From Heloderma charlesbogerti (taxonomy: Eukaryota; Chordata; Lepidosauria; Squamata; Helodermatidae), in NCBI GenBank assembly GCA_026122225.1, contig JANEZZ010001959.1:1125501-1189500 (forward strand): DNA of 64,000 bases. Direction: 5' to 3'. The notes beneath the pieces are model-generated. The model was given only the letters and a program-made list of their open reading frames with translations. It was not told the origin of the DNA and did no database searches. Shown piece by piece: positions 1 to 11,796 of this stretch; positions within the stretch are counted from its first letter, which is position 1; the number at the start of each line of letters is the position of its first letter. Position numbers and translations under genes: made by a program.

Positions 1-1236
1 GCAGTATGCGAACCGAGAACTACCGGAAGTACAAGCTGGGTTTCGAAGAGGCAGAGGAACTAGAGATCAAATCGCCAACATTCGATTGATGGATCATGGA
101 GAAAGCAAGAGAATTCAGAAAAATGTCTATTTCTGCTTCATTGACTATACTAAAGCCTTTGATTGTGTGGATCACAATACTGTGGCAAATTCTTAAAGAA
201 ATGGGAGTACCAGACCACCTTACGTGTCGCCTGAGAAACCTGTACGAGGGTCAGGAAGCAACAGTAAGAACTGGACGTGGAACAACCGATTGGTTCAAAA
301 TTGGGAAAGGAGTAGGACAAGGCTGTATATTGTCGCCCTGCTTATTTAACTTCTATGCAGAGTACATCATGAGAAATGCTGGGTTGGATGAATCACAGGT
401 CGGAATTAAGATTGCCGGGAGAATTATCAACAACCTCAGATACGCAGACGATACCACCCTAATGGCAGAAAGCCAAGAGGATCTCAAGAGCCTCTTGTTG
501 AGGGTGAAACTGGAGAGTGCAAAAGCTGGTTTGAAACTCAACATTAAAAAAACGAAGATCATGGCATCTGGCCCCATCACTTCCTGGCATATAGAAGGGG
601 AAGAAATGGAAGCAGTGACAGATTTTACTTTCTTGGGCTCCAAGATCACTGCAGATGGTGACTGTAGCCATGAAATTAAAAGACGCTTGCTCCTTGGGAG
701 GAAAGCTATGGCAACCCTAGACAGCATAGTAAGAAGCAGAGACATCACCTTGCTGACAAAGGTTTGTATAATCAAAGCTATGGTTTTCGCAGTAATAAGT
801 TATGGCTGTGAGAGCTGGACTATAAGGAAGGCTGAGCGCCAAAGAATTCATGCTTTCGAACTGTGTGGTGCTGGAGAAGACTCTTATGAGTCCCCTGGAC
901 TGCAAGGAGGTCAACTCAGTCCATCCTAAAGGAAATCAACCCTGACTGCTCATTGGAAGGACAGATACTGAAGCTGAAGCTCAAATATTTTGGTCACCTA
1001 ATGCAAAGAGAAAACTCCCTGGAAAAGACCCTGATGCTGGGAAAGATTGAAGGCAAAAGGAGAAGGGGACGGCAGAGGATGAGATGGCTAGATAGCATCA
1101 CCGATGCAATGAATATGAACTTGAGCACACTCCGGGAGAGAGCGGATGACAGGAAGGCCTGGCGTGCTATGGTCCATGGGGTCACAAAGAGTCAGATCCA
1201 ACTTAACGACTGAACAACAGCAACAACAAACACTTT
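1..1236 (+). mobile_element. BovB (RTE) LINE copy 1, 3' part, cut by window edge
   Basis: This is the reverse-transcriptase and C-terminal part of a BovB LINE. The first base of the window already lies inside the RT region, so the 5' part is outside. Two reading frames carry the protein: 96-929 (RT palm with YADDTTLM near 439-462, then the CESWTIRKAE segment) and 953-1213 (C-terminal EGQILKLKLKYFGHL block to the TKSQIQLND end). The frame is lost between them near 870, and a stop or shift also separates the first bases from 96. The element ends in ACGACTGAACAACAGCAAC, the usual BovB CAA-rich tail. Compared with copy 3 it has the DESQV and NPDCSLEG residues shared with copies 2 and 5 where they overlap. 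It is a dead copy. Confidence 0.93.
96..1213 (+). pseudogene. BovB ORF2 remnant (reverse transcriptase and C-terminus)
   Basis: The protein would copy BovB RNA into DNA at a nicked target. Visible blocks are the AKAFDCVDH-like region (here altered to TKAFDCVDHN by frame change), GKGVGQGCILSPCLFNFY, the catalytic YADD, the FLGSKITADGDCSHEIKRR block and the C-terminal YFGHLMQRENSLEKTLM. The reading frame shifts at least once near 865-875 (an extra base in the ELWCWRR region) and the first ATG at 96 is only internal. No endonuclease part is inside the window. It cannot make a working protein as it stands. Confidence 0.88.
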
Positions 1237-1423
1237 AGAAGCTATTTATTGTAAAATGGAATAAGCATTCATGGGTGGCAACTTACTACAGATGCTGAGT
1301 TAGGAACGCAAAGCAGAAAAAGAGAACACGTAATTACATGTAAGACCCTTTGAAACCAGCAAGGCTTAATTTAATCTTAACTAACATCCCATGGATTTCA
1401 GTGGGACTGAAGCATGACACTGG

Positions 1424-1668
1424 AGAGCCAGTGTGGTGTAGTGGCAAGAGTGTTGGACTAGGAGCTGGGATATCTGGGTTCTAGTCCCCACTCAGCCATG
1501 GAAGCTCACTGGGTGACTTTGGGCCAGTCACAGACTCTCAGCCCAACCCACCTCACAGGGTTGTTGTTGTGAGGATAAAATGGAGAAGAGGAGGATAATG
1601 TAAGCTGCCTTGGGTTCCTTGCAAGAGGAAAAAGGTGGGGTATAAATGCAATAAATAAATAAATAAAC
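1424..1668 (+). mobile_element. tRNA-derived SINE (Sauria/Squam type), copy 1
   Basis: The head has Pol III signals: an A-box-like TGGTGTAGTGGCAAGAG near 1434 and a B box GGTTCTAGTCC at 1477-1487. The body (GGGTGACTTTGGGCCAGTCA, then a CACAGGGTTGTTGTTGTGAG block) and the 3' end (GGGGTATAAATGCAATAAA, then an AAAT tail) match a second copy at 14131-14376 almost base for base. SINEs of this type make no protein and use a LINE for copying. The exact subfamily name is not certain. Confidence 0.85.
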
Positions 1669-3298
1669 GGCTATCTTTCTCCTGACTGGAATTTCTTGAT
1701 ATTTACAATGATGACCGGTGACTGACAATGTACATCTTTAAGACCATGGCCAAAATCAAGAAAAAAGTAGTTGTAACTAAATCTCATACCATTCCTTTCA
1801 ATGGGATTTAGTCATGACTAAATTTTGCAAGATTGTGCCTCATGTCTGATCATAGGAACAGGAAAACATGCCTCCACTAGATCATTCAAATTAAACAGCC
1901 CTTTTTCCTGTTGTTTTTTAACTACAGACCATAATTCAATTTTTCAGTGACAATTATCTTTGTCACATTGCCCCATTAGTGACATTTAGTAGAAAAGGCC
2001 ATTCTAAATGTCACTTATAACAAAATCCTGAGTTTTAGCTCTAAAATATATTTCCTGTTGGTGCAGGGGAACCATTTGCAAGGGATTATGAAAGAATTAG
2101 CAACTATCAGTTTCAAGTATCAAAGCTTAAGTAAGTTCACAATGACGGAAGAGAATCTGCACACTATGTTAAGGCTATTCACAGTGCATTAAATTAAAAT
2201 GAGGCAGAGGAGAAAAGCCAACAGGCACAAACTCATTTACCTCTTGACACAAATTATTAAATATTATCATTTTTTGTGACCTAATCCACATGCTTTCATG
2301 GATCAAGGGAGATTATCCATGTTGCTCTGAAAATGAATTAGGCATTCTTGTTAAGGAGAACATTTATGAAAGCATAGCAGATAATTTACATGTAATTACC
2401 AGTATTACAAGCGAAAGCCCTTTTCAATTTAAAATGGTGTGTGTGTGTGATCGGGAGAGAAATGTGCTGTTTCAGAAGTGGCAGCTTTTAACAAGACTGC
2501 CTTATGAGGTGCTCCTGCTTAATAAAGAAAAGGGCATACTGACGCATTGAAAAGGAAAGGGCATGGTTACTGACACATTTGCTACCACTGCTTACTAATA
2601 ATATTTAGCCTTTATTTATTACCTGGCATGTGATGGTTTCTGTACAGGACATATAAAAATGTCCCCGTCTTCCACGTGATTCCTACCACATGGAAATGCC
2701 ACAGCGAACACTTCAACATGGCAGACAGCAGTAACACATAGAGATGCTTAGCGCGTGGATTCTACAAATTGGGTGATGAGTTTCCATTGCCAAGAAGTGT
2801 AATACTGATACCAGGGCCAGCCCAAAGTGGCAAAGCTGGGCAATGTTGCCTAATGGTGCTCTGTCCACTGCCAGGGAGTGGCACTCAGAAGGACACACAC
2901 TCCTACCCAGCCTTTCCCTTAGGGAATAATAATGACTGTTAGGGTGCAATTCTACAGCTGGCATTTGGCTGGCTCAGGAGCTGTAGGAAGTGATGTAAAC
3001 GTCACTCTGCTGGAAGGCCACCCTACAGCACACCCACAAAAGCTCTGTGTGAATGTCTCACCAGTGGCAGGTGTCAAAACAGGGTGTTCCTGGGCCATAT
3101 TGGAAGCTGTCAAGAATCCCCGGGGATGTTTAGTAATTTCCCTCCCTTTAGAGACAAGGTGTGTGTGTGTGTGGGGGGGGAGAATTAGTAGTTTCACCAT
3201 GGAAACTCACCACCAGCATCACCATAGGATCATCTTGTTACTGAGATAACCTCGGTAAAGAGCATTGACTACACTAAAAATTCTATACAAATGCAACT
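1669..3298. other. Gene-free stretch
   Basis: About 1.6 kb of AT-rich sequence with only short open frames. The longest (2290-2550, 86 codons) has no recognisable motif. A run of G follows a short GT tract near 3159-3180. I see no exon, RNA gene or named repeat here. Confidence 0.5.
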
Positions 3299-3331
3299 TG
3301 TTGTTGTTGTTGTTGTTGTTATTATTATTAA
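3299..3331. repeat. (TTG)n/(TTA)n microsatellite
   Basis: Simple triplet run of TTG passing into TTA. It is not followed by BovB sequence, so it is not a BovB tail. Confidence 0.9.
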
Positions 3332-3361
3332 AGTACTTTTAATGATATCCACTGTGGTTTT

Positions 3362-4238
3362 AAATCACGATGGACTGGATAAGGACTATAAAACTGAAAC
3401 TTAATCCAGACAAGACTGAGATGCTGTTAATGGGAGGTTCTTCTGACCAGATGGAGGGTGTTCATCTTGTTCTGGACGGGGTTGCAGCTTAGGGGATTCT
3501 AAGTCATCATTGTCACTTGAGGCACAGGCGGTCTCAGTGGCATGGAGAGCCTTCTACCAGCTTTGGTTGATGACCCAGCTACGCCCCTATCTGGACAGGG
3601 ATAACCTGGCTTCGGTAATTTATGCTCTAGTAACCTTCGAGTTAGATTACTGCAATGCACTGGATGTGGGGCTGCCCTTGAGGACTGTTCAGAAGCTGCA
3701 ACTTATGCCAAAGGTGGGGGCCAGATTAATAGCAGGGATCAGACAATCTGAACATTGAACATCAATTCTACCTGCTTGCACTGGCTGCCTGTATGTTTCT
3801 GAACCCTACTTAAGGTGCTGGTTTTGACCTATAAAGCCTTACATGGCTCAGGACTGCTATACCTGATGAAGTGCCTCTCCTGGTATGAACCTGCCTGTGC
3901 ATATAATCATCATCTAAGGACCTTCTCCAAATGCCCCCTCTGAGGGAGGCTCAGAGGATGGCCATGAAGGGGGAGCCTCCTTGGTAGTGGCCCCCGAATT
4001 ACCCACCTGGCATTGACACTGTCATCTTTTTGGTGCCAGAGGAGGACTTTTCTCTACTCCAAGACATTTGATAGCATATGATAAGGTTTTTAATGGGTTC
4101 TGGGATTTACTGTTGATAATTTTTTAAATGTCATATTTTTGTACATTGGTTTTATATTATGTATTTTAAGGGTTTAATCTTTGTAAACCACCCAGAGATC
4201 TTTGGCTATTGAGCAGTATACAGATGTAATAATCTTAA
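3362..4238 (+). mobile_element. L2-type LINE, 5'-truncated
   Basis: The translated start reads DWIRTIKLKLNPDKTEMLL, the region after the catalytic motif in L2 reverse transcriptases. It is followed near 3640-3700 by LDYCNALDVGLPLRTVQKLQ, typical of the L2 C-terminus. The frame 3510-3758 is one open piece; several shifts break the rest. The 3' end at 4190-4238 carries the L2 hairpin (CCACCCAGAGATCTTTGGCT, then TATTGAGCAGTATACAG) and an AT-rich tail. A related element lies on the minus strand at 63147-64000. The copy is old and inactive. Confidence 0.8.
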
Positions 4239-4240
4239 TG

Positions 4241-6576
4241 AATGAAGTGTGTGTGTGTGTACATGAGGCATGTAATCATATTAAGAAAACCTGTGTCTCT
4301 ATTGTCATTCTGGCAGCCCTGGAGCTACAGTAATTTATGGCTTCCTTTTATAAAAAATGAGGCAAGTGGGGGAAAGGCAGCAGCCATCCCAGCTACATCA
4401 CAAATCTTTCTGTGTTGAACACAAATATCTGAAAAGCAGTTGAAAGTGCCTTTGGCTGTATGCACTTACAGACCTCCTGTGATTGGGAACCCAGATAAGG
4501 CTCCCCTGAAGATTGTAATAATCTTTAGTTTATTGTCCAAAATCTGTTGATTTTCTCTTGGGATGGGGGGCTTATTGTAATAAGATGAGGAGGCAGAAAG
4601 TTTTGTCCTCCTCCCCGCATTCTTAAACAAGAACAAACACTTTGCCACCAACTTCAAGCGGTGGTAGGGCTGTAGCTAATGTGCCCCAGTGGTGTTCCCA
4701 TTTGCTGCAGAATTTCCTGATGGGAATGACACTACATCACTATGTAGCATTATTCATAAGGCATTCCAGCAGGGAAAGGAGACTGCACTAGGCAACCCTC
4801 CTGAAAGTCACCAAAATGTGCTGCACTTTTGAAAGGCATGAGTGGCCCTTCAAAAATATGTGAAGGTGAGGGTGAGGCAAGGAGGATAACAGGCCCAACT
4901 ATAGTGTCACCCAGGCCTCTGCATGTAGCTGTCTCTCTCATCAATTTGGAATGAACGTTTTGTCCATCCCTCAGTTACAGGGCAGATTCTGTCATTTCCA
5001 GTTATTTTCCTTCTTTCCCCCCAATATTGGGTCATATATTTAGATTTTCCCTGGTATATCCAGATTTGCTCATAAACCTGTTGTAGTCAGTACCTATTAA
5101 GAGGTTTATACAGGGCAGCAGCATGCAAACCTTGCATCTTATTTACACTTGGGTTGCAGGTGTGACAGTAATACGACTTGTATAAACATTTACATTTTAA
5201 TTTTCTCTTAATTTCTTGAGACCCATTATGTGTTTACCAAAGCGTGTAACAGCTTTATGTTAACAATGCAACAATGCATCATTAAAGGCATGCCAGCTGT
5301 TCATATTTTAGTTTTCTGTTGCTGATAGCCCTCCACACACCCTGTCAAGAGGAAAAAAATGTATGTTCCTCTTTAATAACTAACACTAACACATCAAAAC
5401 AAGAGGCATTAACGGAGAGTTTTTGACACGTTGCTTTGATAAAACACTGCCTTGGAACTCATTAGTGTTAACAGGCTGTATATGAAGTGGAGTATCCCAG
5501 CCTAAGCTTCAGACCTGGGATGCTCAGCAATGAGGTTTGGCAACAGAAGATTAATTCTGCAAATGGATCTGCTAGTGCTCTTTCAAATGGCACGGCTATA
5601 AAGGTCTGTGAATCCCTGCTCACAAATAAATACACTGCATTGTGATGTAAGCTTCAAGAAAAAAATATTTAGCAAAGCTGTGTGACATTGCATTACAGAA
5701 TACTGTTTAAACAGAGACTTTCCAACATAGGAAACAGAATATTGTCCACCATTTGGATGATATCTGACTAAATGCACACAATGCAAGAAAAGTTTAAGGG
5801 GGTGCTATTCTAGATTAAGGGAGAGATCCCCATTCATTCCTCATTTGCTCTCTGGTAATTCCTGTCCTTACCTACATTTTGGGGCTGTGTATAAAGATAA
5901 CCTTTCTTTCAAAACAAAACCAGCAAATAAATTAAGATACACATACATAGCAACTACCTTAACATGCAGAATACTAAATGCAGCACTGCAGGATGCTAAT
6001 GCTAATTGGTGATAAATTGAGTAGTGGTTAACATAGTGCACTTAATGTGGAAAGTTTCATCCTTCCCTTCCTGTGAGCCTGAACCTTAGCAGCTGGTGGG
6101 CCTAATCAGGGGTGACATTGGGCAGGACTCTGGGGCAAAGGTCTAGGACCTCACTCAGCAGAATGAGCAGGAGTGGCAGCTTACCACATTTTGAAGAAAT
6201 ACACGTTACGATCTTAAAACAGTGAAGCATATCATGAACAGGAGGCCACACAAAGGATGCCTAACTAACAACAACCTTAATAATAAAAAGATTACTGAAA
6301 ACAGGCCATGGAGCAGACTGCTGATCAGGAACGTTTTGGTGTGACAAGCCAGGAGGGCCAATGGACTAAAACTATTAAAGGAGGGCACTACTTCAGAAGA
6401 GACCCTCTACTGGGTAACTACCTGCCACCCATCTTGATGGCAGGTGTACCCATAGAAGGAAAACAAAGGGAGGAGGAGAGGCATACAAAAAATGGTTTAT
6501 TTGTGATGGGATTATTTAGCCATGATGCCGCCTGTTAGAAAGACAGTTTAGCAGAGAAAAACAAAAAAGGCAAAAC
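4241..6576. other. Gene-free stretch
   Basis: About 2.3 kb without recognisable genes or clear repeats, apart from a short GT run near 4245-4260. Short open frames here show no motif. It may hold decayed repeats that I cannot name. Confidence 0.5.
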
Positions 6577-6630
6577 AGAGAGCTTTGGCTATTGGGCGGT
6601 ATAGAAATGAAATAAACAAACAAACAAACA
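6577..6630 (+). mobile_element. Ultra-short L2 3' end
   Basis: Only the terminal AGAGCTTTGGCTATTGGGCG hairpin arm, GTATAGAAATG and an (AAAC)n tail remain. It matches the 3' end of the L2 fragment at 4190-4238. The insertion stopped after about 50 bases, before the left hairpin arm was complete. Confidence 0.65.
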
Positions 6631-7058
6631 GAGTGAGCGTTTACCAGTCCCATGTGCACACAAGGCTATCTTAGAATAAAAGGAGAATACACCCTTTTCT
6701 GGTGAAGAAAAGGTAAAATAGTTTACTTACAATATTCTGGCATATACAAATACAGGTACAGTGTAGGGTTTCAAAAGGAGTTTGTTCAGTCCATTTCTTT
6801 GTGTTCTATAACACTGGCAGGAGAGAGAGAGAGCAAACACATGTGCTTCCAGCAGTGGTGGAGGTCAAAGAGAGAGAGGGAGGAAGGGGAGAAGCACAGG
6901 AAATCACGCTGTAGGCTGTAGAGATCCTAAGGCTAGCTATGCCCCAAATTCCCATGAATTAACTGCAACACTGCCCCCTTTCTGTAACTTGCAGATGAGA
7001 TTGCAATATTCCCAACAATTTGGCCCAATTAATTTTGGAATAGGTCTTTAATCCTATT

Positions 7059-8575
7059 ATCCTAGGGTAATAAAGGAACTGGCAGAAGAACTCTGAGAAC
7101 CGCTGTCTATTTTCTTTGAGAAATCATGGAGGACGGGTGAAGTGCCAGATGACTGGAGGAGGGCTAATGCTGTCCCTATCTTCAAAAAGGGTAAAAAGGA
7201 GGAACCTGGGAACTACAGCCCAGTCAGTCTGACATCAATCCCTGGGAAAATTCTGGAGCAGATGATAAAGCAAACCATCTGTAAGCACCTTGAAAACAAT
7301 GCAATGATTCCTCGAAGCCAACATGGATTTGTCAAAAACAAGTCCTGCCAGATGAATCTGATCTAATTTTTTGATCAAGTAACCTCCCTTGTGGACCGTG
7401 GGAATGCTGTAGACATAATATACCTCGACTTCAGCAAAGCTTTTGACAAAATGCCCATTGATAACCTGATGAGCAAACTAGCTCAAAGTGGGCTAGATGA
7501 AACAACGATCCGGTGGATCCACAGTTGGCTACAGAATCGGACTCAAAGAGTGCTTATCAATGGGACCTTCTCAAACTAAGGAGAGGTAACAAGTGGGGTA
7601 CCGCAGGGCTCAGTCCTGGACCCAGTGCTCTTCAACATTTTTATTAATGACTTGGAGGAGGAGGTGCAGGGAATGCTGATCAAATTTGCAGATGACACAA
7701 AATTGGGTGGGATAGCTAATACTTTGGAAGACAGAAACAAAATTCAAAGTGATTTGGATAGACGGGAGCACTGGGCAGAAAACAACAGAATGACATTGAA
7801 TAGGGATAAATGGCAAGTTCTGCACCTAGGAAAAAGAAACCAAATGCACAGTTACAAGATGGGGGATACGTGGCTCAACAACACTACAAGCAAAAAAGGA
7901 TCTTGGAATTGTTGTTGATCACAAGCTGAATATGAGCCAACAATGTGATGTGGCTGCAAAAAAGGCCAATGCTCTTTTGGGCTGCATTAATAGAAGCATA
8001 GCTTCCAAATCCAGGGAAGTACTAGTTCCCCTCTACTCAGCACTGGTTAGGTCTCATCTGGAGTACTGTGTCCAGTTCTGGGCACCACACTTTAAGAAGG
8101 ATGCAGACAAACTGGAGAGGGTTCAGAGGAGGGCAACAAAGATGATTAGCGGACTGGAAACAAAGCCCTATGAGGAGAGACTGAAGGAACTGGGCATGTT
8201 TAGCCTTGAGAGAGAAGACTGAGGGGAGATACGATAGCACTCTTCAAGTACTTGAAAGGTTGTCACAGAGAAGAAGGCCAGGATCTCTTCTCGATCATCC
8301 CAGAGTGCAGGACATGGAATAATGGGCTCAAGTTACAGGAAGCCAGATTCTGGCTGAACATCAGGAAAAACTTCCTGACTGTTAGAGCAATACGAGAATG
8401 GAACCAATGACCTAGGGAGGTGGTGGGCTCTCCCACACTGGAGGCATTCAAGACGAGGCTGGACAGCCATCTGTCAGGGATGCTCTGACTTGGATTCCTG
8501 CATTGAGCAGGGGGTTGGACTCGAAGGCCTTGTAGGCCCCTTCCAACCCTACCATTCTATGATTCTATGATTCAT
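7059..8575 (+). mobile_element. CR1 LINE copy A, 5'-truncated
   Basis: It begins in the reverse-transcriptase region (CCTAGGGTAATAAAGGAACT, matching copy B near 42190) and ends with the CR1 3' repeat ATTCTATGATTCTATGATTC at 8554-8573. Four frames carry the RT: 7142-7366, 7391-7579, 7625-7918 and 7932-8222. They include DDWRRANAVPIFKKG, FADDTKLGG and [17 protein letters not shown]. Breaks are a TCA to TAA stop near 7364, a TGG to TAA stop at 7577, a shift near 7895 and a one-base loss near 8210. It has no endonuclease part and cannot move itself. Confidence 0.93.
7085..8460 (+). pseudogene. CR1 ORF2 remnant (reverse transcriptase)
   Basis: The reverse transcriptase would extend a nicked target using CR1 RNA. 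Motifs in order are NAVPIFKKG (near 7165), DFSKAFDK (near 7430), GVPQGSVLDPVLFNIF in another frame (near 7600-7640), the catalytic FADD near 7686 and the C-terminal block with [16 protein letters not shown] (near 8020). Two in-frame stops and two shifts listed for the element make it non-functional. Identity to copy B by eye is very high, so the stops are likely recent. Confidence 0.85.
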
Positions 8576-8639
8576 GGACACTCTTGAGTGAAAGGTCTCA
8601 ACATGGTATAAAACCACTGTTTCAGCATTCCTCTTGCAG

Positions 8640-9000
8640 ATCTCAAGGCAATATTTCAAGGCAGTTCACAACATATTAAAAAATAAAATCTAGCGCCTGC
8701 CAGTTTAATACTTCTTTATGGTAAGCCCTTGACTAATTAAAAGCAAAACAGTAAAAAAAATAATTCTAAAAGTCTTCATAACCAACTAAAAAACTGCAAT
8801 GTAGGGGCTATATGCTCCTGCCTTTAAAGGGAGTTTCATAACTGTGGTATAGCCATTGAAAAGGCCCTATCTCTAGTGCCCGCCAGTTTAATATTTCTTT
8901 ATGGTGATTCTATAAACGACCAGGCAGGTTTTTACCAGCCCAAGTAGACCTACAAGTAACTTGGTCTCAAATGGTTTAGGACATGAGGGTATGTGGAATC
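8640..9000 (-). repeat. Degenerate LINE-like repeat with an internal direct repeat
   Basis: AAGGCAGTTCACAACATATT near 8659 resembles the complement of an L2-type 3' region. A 33-base segment (CCAGTTTAATACTTCTTTAT core) occurs at 8690-8722 and again at 8873-8905 with few changes. The family is not certain. Confidence 0.35.
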
Positions 9001-9304
9001 AGTACTCGCTTTACAGGAGGACCAGAGGTAGCCCCATCCCCCTTACCCTTTGTGATTGTTTAGAAGGCTACCAGAGAGCATTGTCTGGCTAAAATTGTGG
9101 CGAGTCAGGGGTTGTGATTTAATTAAGAGCCCCTCTCCCTCCCCCCATAAATCAAGCACCGCGTGGAATATATGCATTCCTTCAGATATTCAAAGTTAAG
9201 TCCATCACTTTGAATTGTGCCTGGAAACATTATCTGGCAACCAGTTTAATTCGAGTGTATATATATTATATTATATGTTTTTATATATTTGGCAAGAGCA
9301 AGCA

Positions 9305-9308
<4 letters not shown>

Positions 9309-9337
<29 letters not shown>

Positions 9338-9338
9338 G
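9309..9338. repeat. (CA)n microsatellite
   Basis: Uninterrupted CA run. Open frames rich in Thr-His across it come from the repeat. Confidence 0.95.
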
Positions 9339-9498
9339 ATGTTCTTGCTTGCTCTTACCAGAATTTCTAGGGCTGTTTTGCTTTTACATATTCCTAACCT
9401 GAGCTGCTTCAAAGCTGAACCTGCCTCTATCTGCACAGCTGTTGCCTATGTGTTCTTCTTCTTGGTCACACTAGAACAGGGGTAGGCAACATGTTCAT

Positions 9499-9500
<2 letters not shown>

Positions 9501-9556
<56 letters not shown>

Positions 9557-9610
9557 ATATACACGTATGTATGTATGTGTGTATGTATGTATGTATGTAT
9601 GTATGTATAT
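9501..9610. repeat. Compound (GT)n/(TATG)n microsatellite
   Basis: A long GT run passes into GTAT/TATG units. It sits between a CAGGGGTAGGCAAC hAT-like end (9477) and another CAGGGATGG end (9617), so it may have grown inside or beside a hAT-type element. Confidence 0.95.
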
Positions 9611-9616
9611 AAAAAT

Positions 9617-9815
9617 CAGGGATGGAGAACCTGAGGCCCAGGACCTCAGTCTAGCCCCTGGGAGTCCCCAGAAGACAATGCCCCCTTCCCCAGGCCCCAT
9701 CCCCTTTTCCCCAACCACCAATCATTTTGTGTTTTCCCAGCTTTTGTGCAGTTTTCTCCCATTCTAAAAGGTTGAAATGCCTCTCCCAAGGCTTAGTTAC
9801 TAGCAGGAAGAGCTT
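9617..9815 (+). repeat. hAT-like interspersed repeat, family X copy 1
   Basis: It begins CAGGGATGGAGAACCTGAGG, a start typical of hAT terminal repeats. Its second half (CTTTTGTGCAGTTTTCTCCC, then ATTCTAAAAGGTTGAAATGC and CAAGGCTTAGTTACT) recurs at 53295-53490 in the same order, which shows a dispersed family. No coding potential. Confidence 0.6.
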
Positions 9816-10530
9816 TAAGATACAATATGCTGGTATTTTTTATTTTTTGGCCCTGTTCCTTTTGCCTTCGGCTCTGCCCAATGCGTTCCCTGAGAACTTG
9901 TCATATATACACACCTATATGATATTTTCCCATATATTCTTGGTCCAGAGGAATGAACAAAACCTATTGAGAATTGTGTCCACCACCACCTTCCACCCGA
10001 GTATAAATCTCTATTCCTTTTTGTCTGCCTGTCTGTCTGTCACAATTGCCGCATTCTCTAGACACAAAATGATAAGAAACTATATCCAATGGTAGCCAGG
10101 ATACCAGATGATAAAGGCAAACTGTCCCAAGGTTTGCATATTCTATCTCATTTAGTTTTCTGCAGCTAGTCTAAGGAGCATGCATGGCATATGTGAGGAG
10201 ACATTTTTATTGCTAATTGTCAAACCTTTGTAGTAGCTTCTGAAAATAAATGAGTAACCCTGAAGGGAATGCTTCACTGGAGGGTGACCAGATTCAAGAA
10301 CATATATTACAGTTCGTGTTGCTGCTTGGAAACCATTGGATGCTATACGTTTTTCTTCAAGAGCCAACAACAAAGATAGGCCTGTTTTAACCACTTAATA
10401 GGTCTTCAGAGCATGTATACACACCCTCATTTCTTAAACACATGCTTAGTAAACCTACTGAACTGGTCCGCTGCCATTTTTAACATTTGAATAATATTGT
10501 CCATGGGTGGAAGCAGAAATGGGTCTGCCT
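9816..10530. other. Gene-free stretch
   Basis: No gene or named repeat recognised. A short CTGT run lies near 10026-10042. Confidence 0.5.
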
Positions 10531-10540
10531 ATATTTTTAA

Positions 10541-11010
10541 CCTTGCCGACAAAGATTTATATAATCAAAGCTATGGTTTTCCCAGTAGCAACATATGGCT
10601 GTGAGAGCTGGACTATAAGGAAGGCTGAGCGCCGAAGAATTGATGCGTTCGGACTGTGGTGCTGGAGAAGACTCTTACGAGTACCCTGGACTGCAAGGAG
10701 GTCAACTCAGTCCATCCTAAAGGAAATCAACCCTGACTGCTCATTGGAAGGACAGATAATGAAGCTGAAGCTCAAATATTTTGGCCACCTAATGCGAAGA
10801 GAAAACTCACTGGAAAAGACCCTGATGCTGGAAAGATTGAAGGCAAAAGGAGAAGGGGATGGCAGAGGATGAGATGGCTAGATAGCATCACGGATGCAAT
10901 GAATATGAACTTGAGCACACTCCAGGAGAGAGCGGAGGACAGGAAGGCCTGGTGTGCTATGGTCCATGGGGTCACAAAGAGTCGGACATGACTTAATGAC
11001 TGAACAACAA
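10541..11010 (+). mobile_element. BovB LINE copy 2, strongly 5'-truncated
   Basis: This is the last ~470 bases of BovB, from the LPTKIYIIKAMVFPV region to the tail GACTGAACAACAA. Residues read CESWTIRKAERRRIDAFG, NPDCSLEG and KLKLKYFGHLMRREN, so it belongs with copies 1 and 5. The frame from 10507 stops at 10872 after a one-base loss in the GK(I/T)EGKRRRG region. ATATTTTT occurs just before the left edge (10531-10538) and again at the right edge (11010-11017), a possible target duplication, but AT-rich and weak. Confidence 0.92.
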
Positions 11011-11035
11011 TATTTTTTATAGGGATTGAAATTCA

Positions 11036-11515
11036 GAGCCTAAGAGCCAGACTACACACATTTCATAAGTTGCATGAAGCTACATCTGTGCATTTTTCTC
11101 ACTCAAAATTAAGCACGAGGACCTGATCAGAATCAGGATGCCAGCAATGGGGCGGGGGTAGGAGCCTTTAACTATTTGCCCTGCATTGTGGTCTCAATCT
11201 GGATTGGGGGCTCTGTACCTTCAATTTGCATATGAAAACATCCCCATTTGCTTCAATTTCAATTTCCCTATGAAAACTGCATGTACACAATTGCATGTCT
11301 GATTAAGTTTGGGACTACAGTAGGGAGAAGGGTTAAAGCTCCATTCCCACTGCATTATGTTCCCAATCTGAATTGGTTCTCCCGCACTTACTTTTGAGTA
11401 AGAAAAAAGCATGGACGTAGCTGCATGCTACTTATTAAAGGTAACATGTCTTCTTAGAAGTAATTCCCATTGAGGTCAAGCAGTCCCACAGTAAGTAGTT
11501 ATAGGATTGTATCCC
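11036..11515. repeat. Probable non-autonomous DNA element region
   Basis: Two similar segments lie inside (around 11170-11210 and 11330-11380, both with TCTGATTGG/TCTGAATTGG-like ends). The part near 11445-11515 resembles the AGAAGTAA...CCCATTGAG repeat seen near 38385-38490 and 58360-58455. Family assignment is uncertain. Confidence 0.3.
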
Positions 11516-11796
11516 TAAACATCTGCATTGGATGCTGTAGTCAAGGAGACTAATAGAATGTGTGCAGTTTATTATGATTTCTTAGATACAGAATGTTTTA
11601 GAAAACATGACAGTTACTAGATTATTGCTAGATCATCACACTAAAGATCCATCTGGACCGGTGCTTCATTTCCAACACTTGCACTTAACTGCTTTGGAGA
11701 AACTCACAAATAGGGCACAAAGTTCATAGCCATCCTCACTTTTTTGTGCCCAGCAACTGAAATTCAACTGAATTTAAAAGTTCCATTTTTAGTTGT

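Noticed and set aside
2290..2550. 86-codon open frame
   Set aside because: No motif, no splice context and ordinary length for chance in AT-rich DNA.
9446..9767. Open frames of about 90 codons on both strands
   Set aside because: They arise from GT/TATG repeats (Cys-Val and Thr-His runs).
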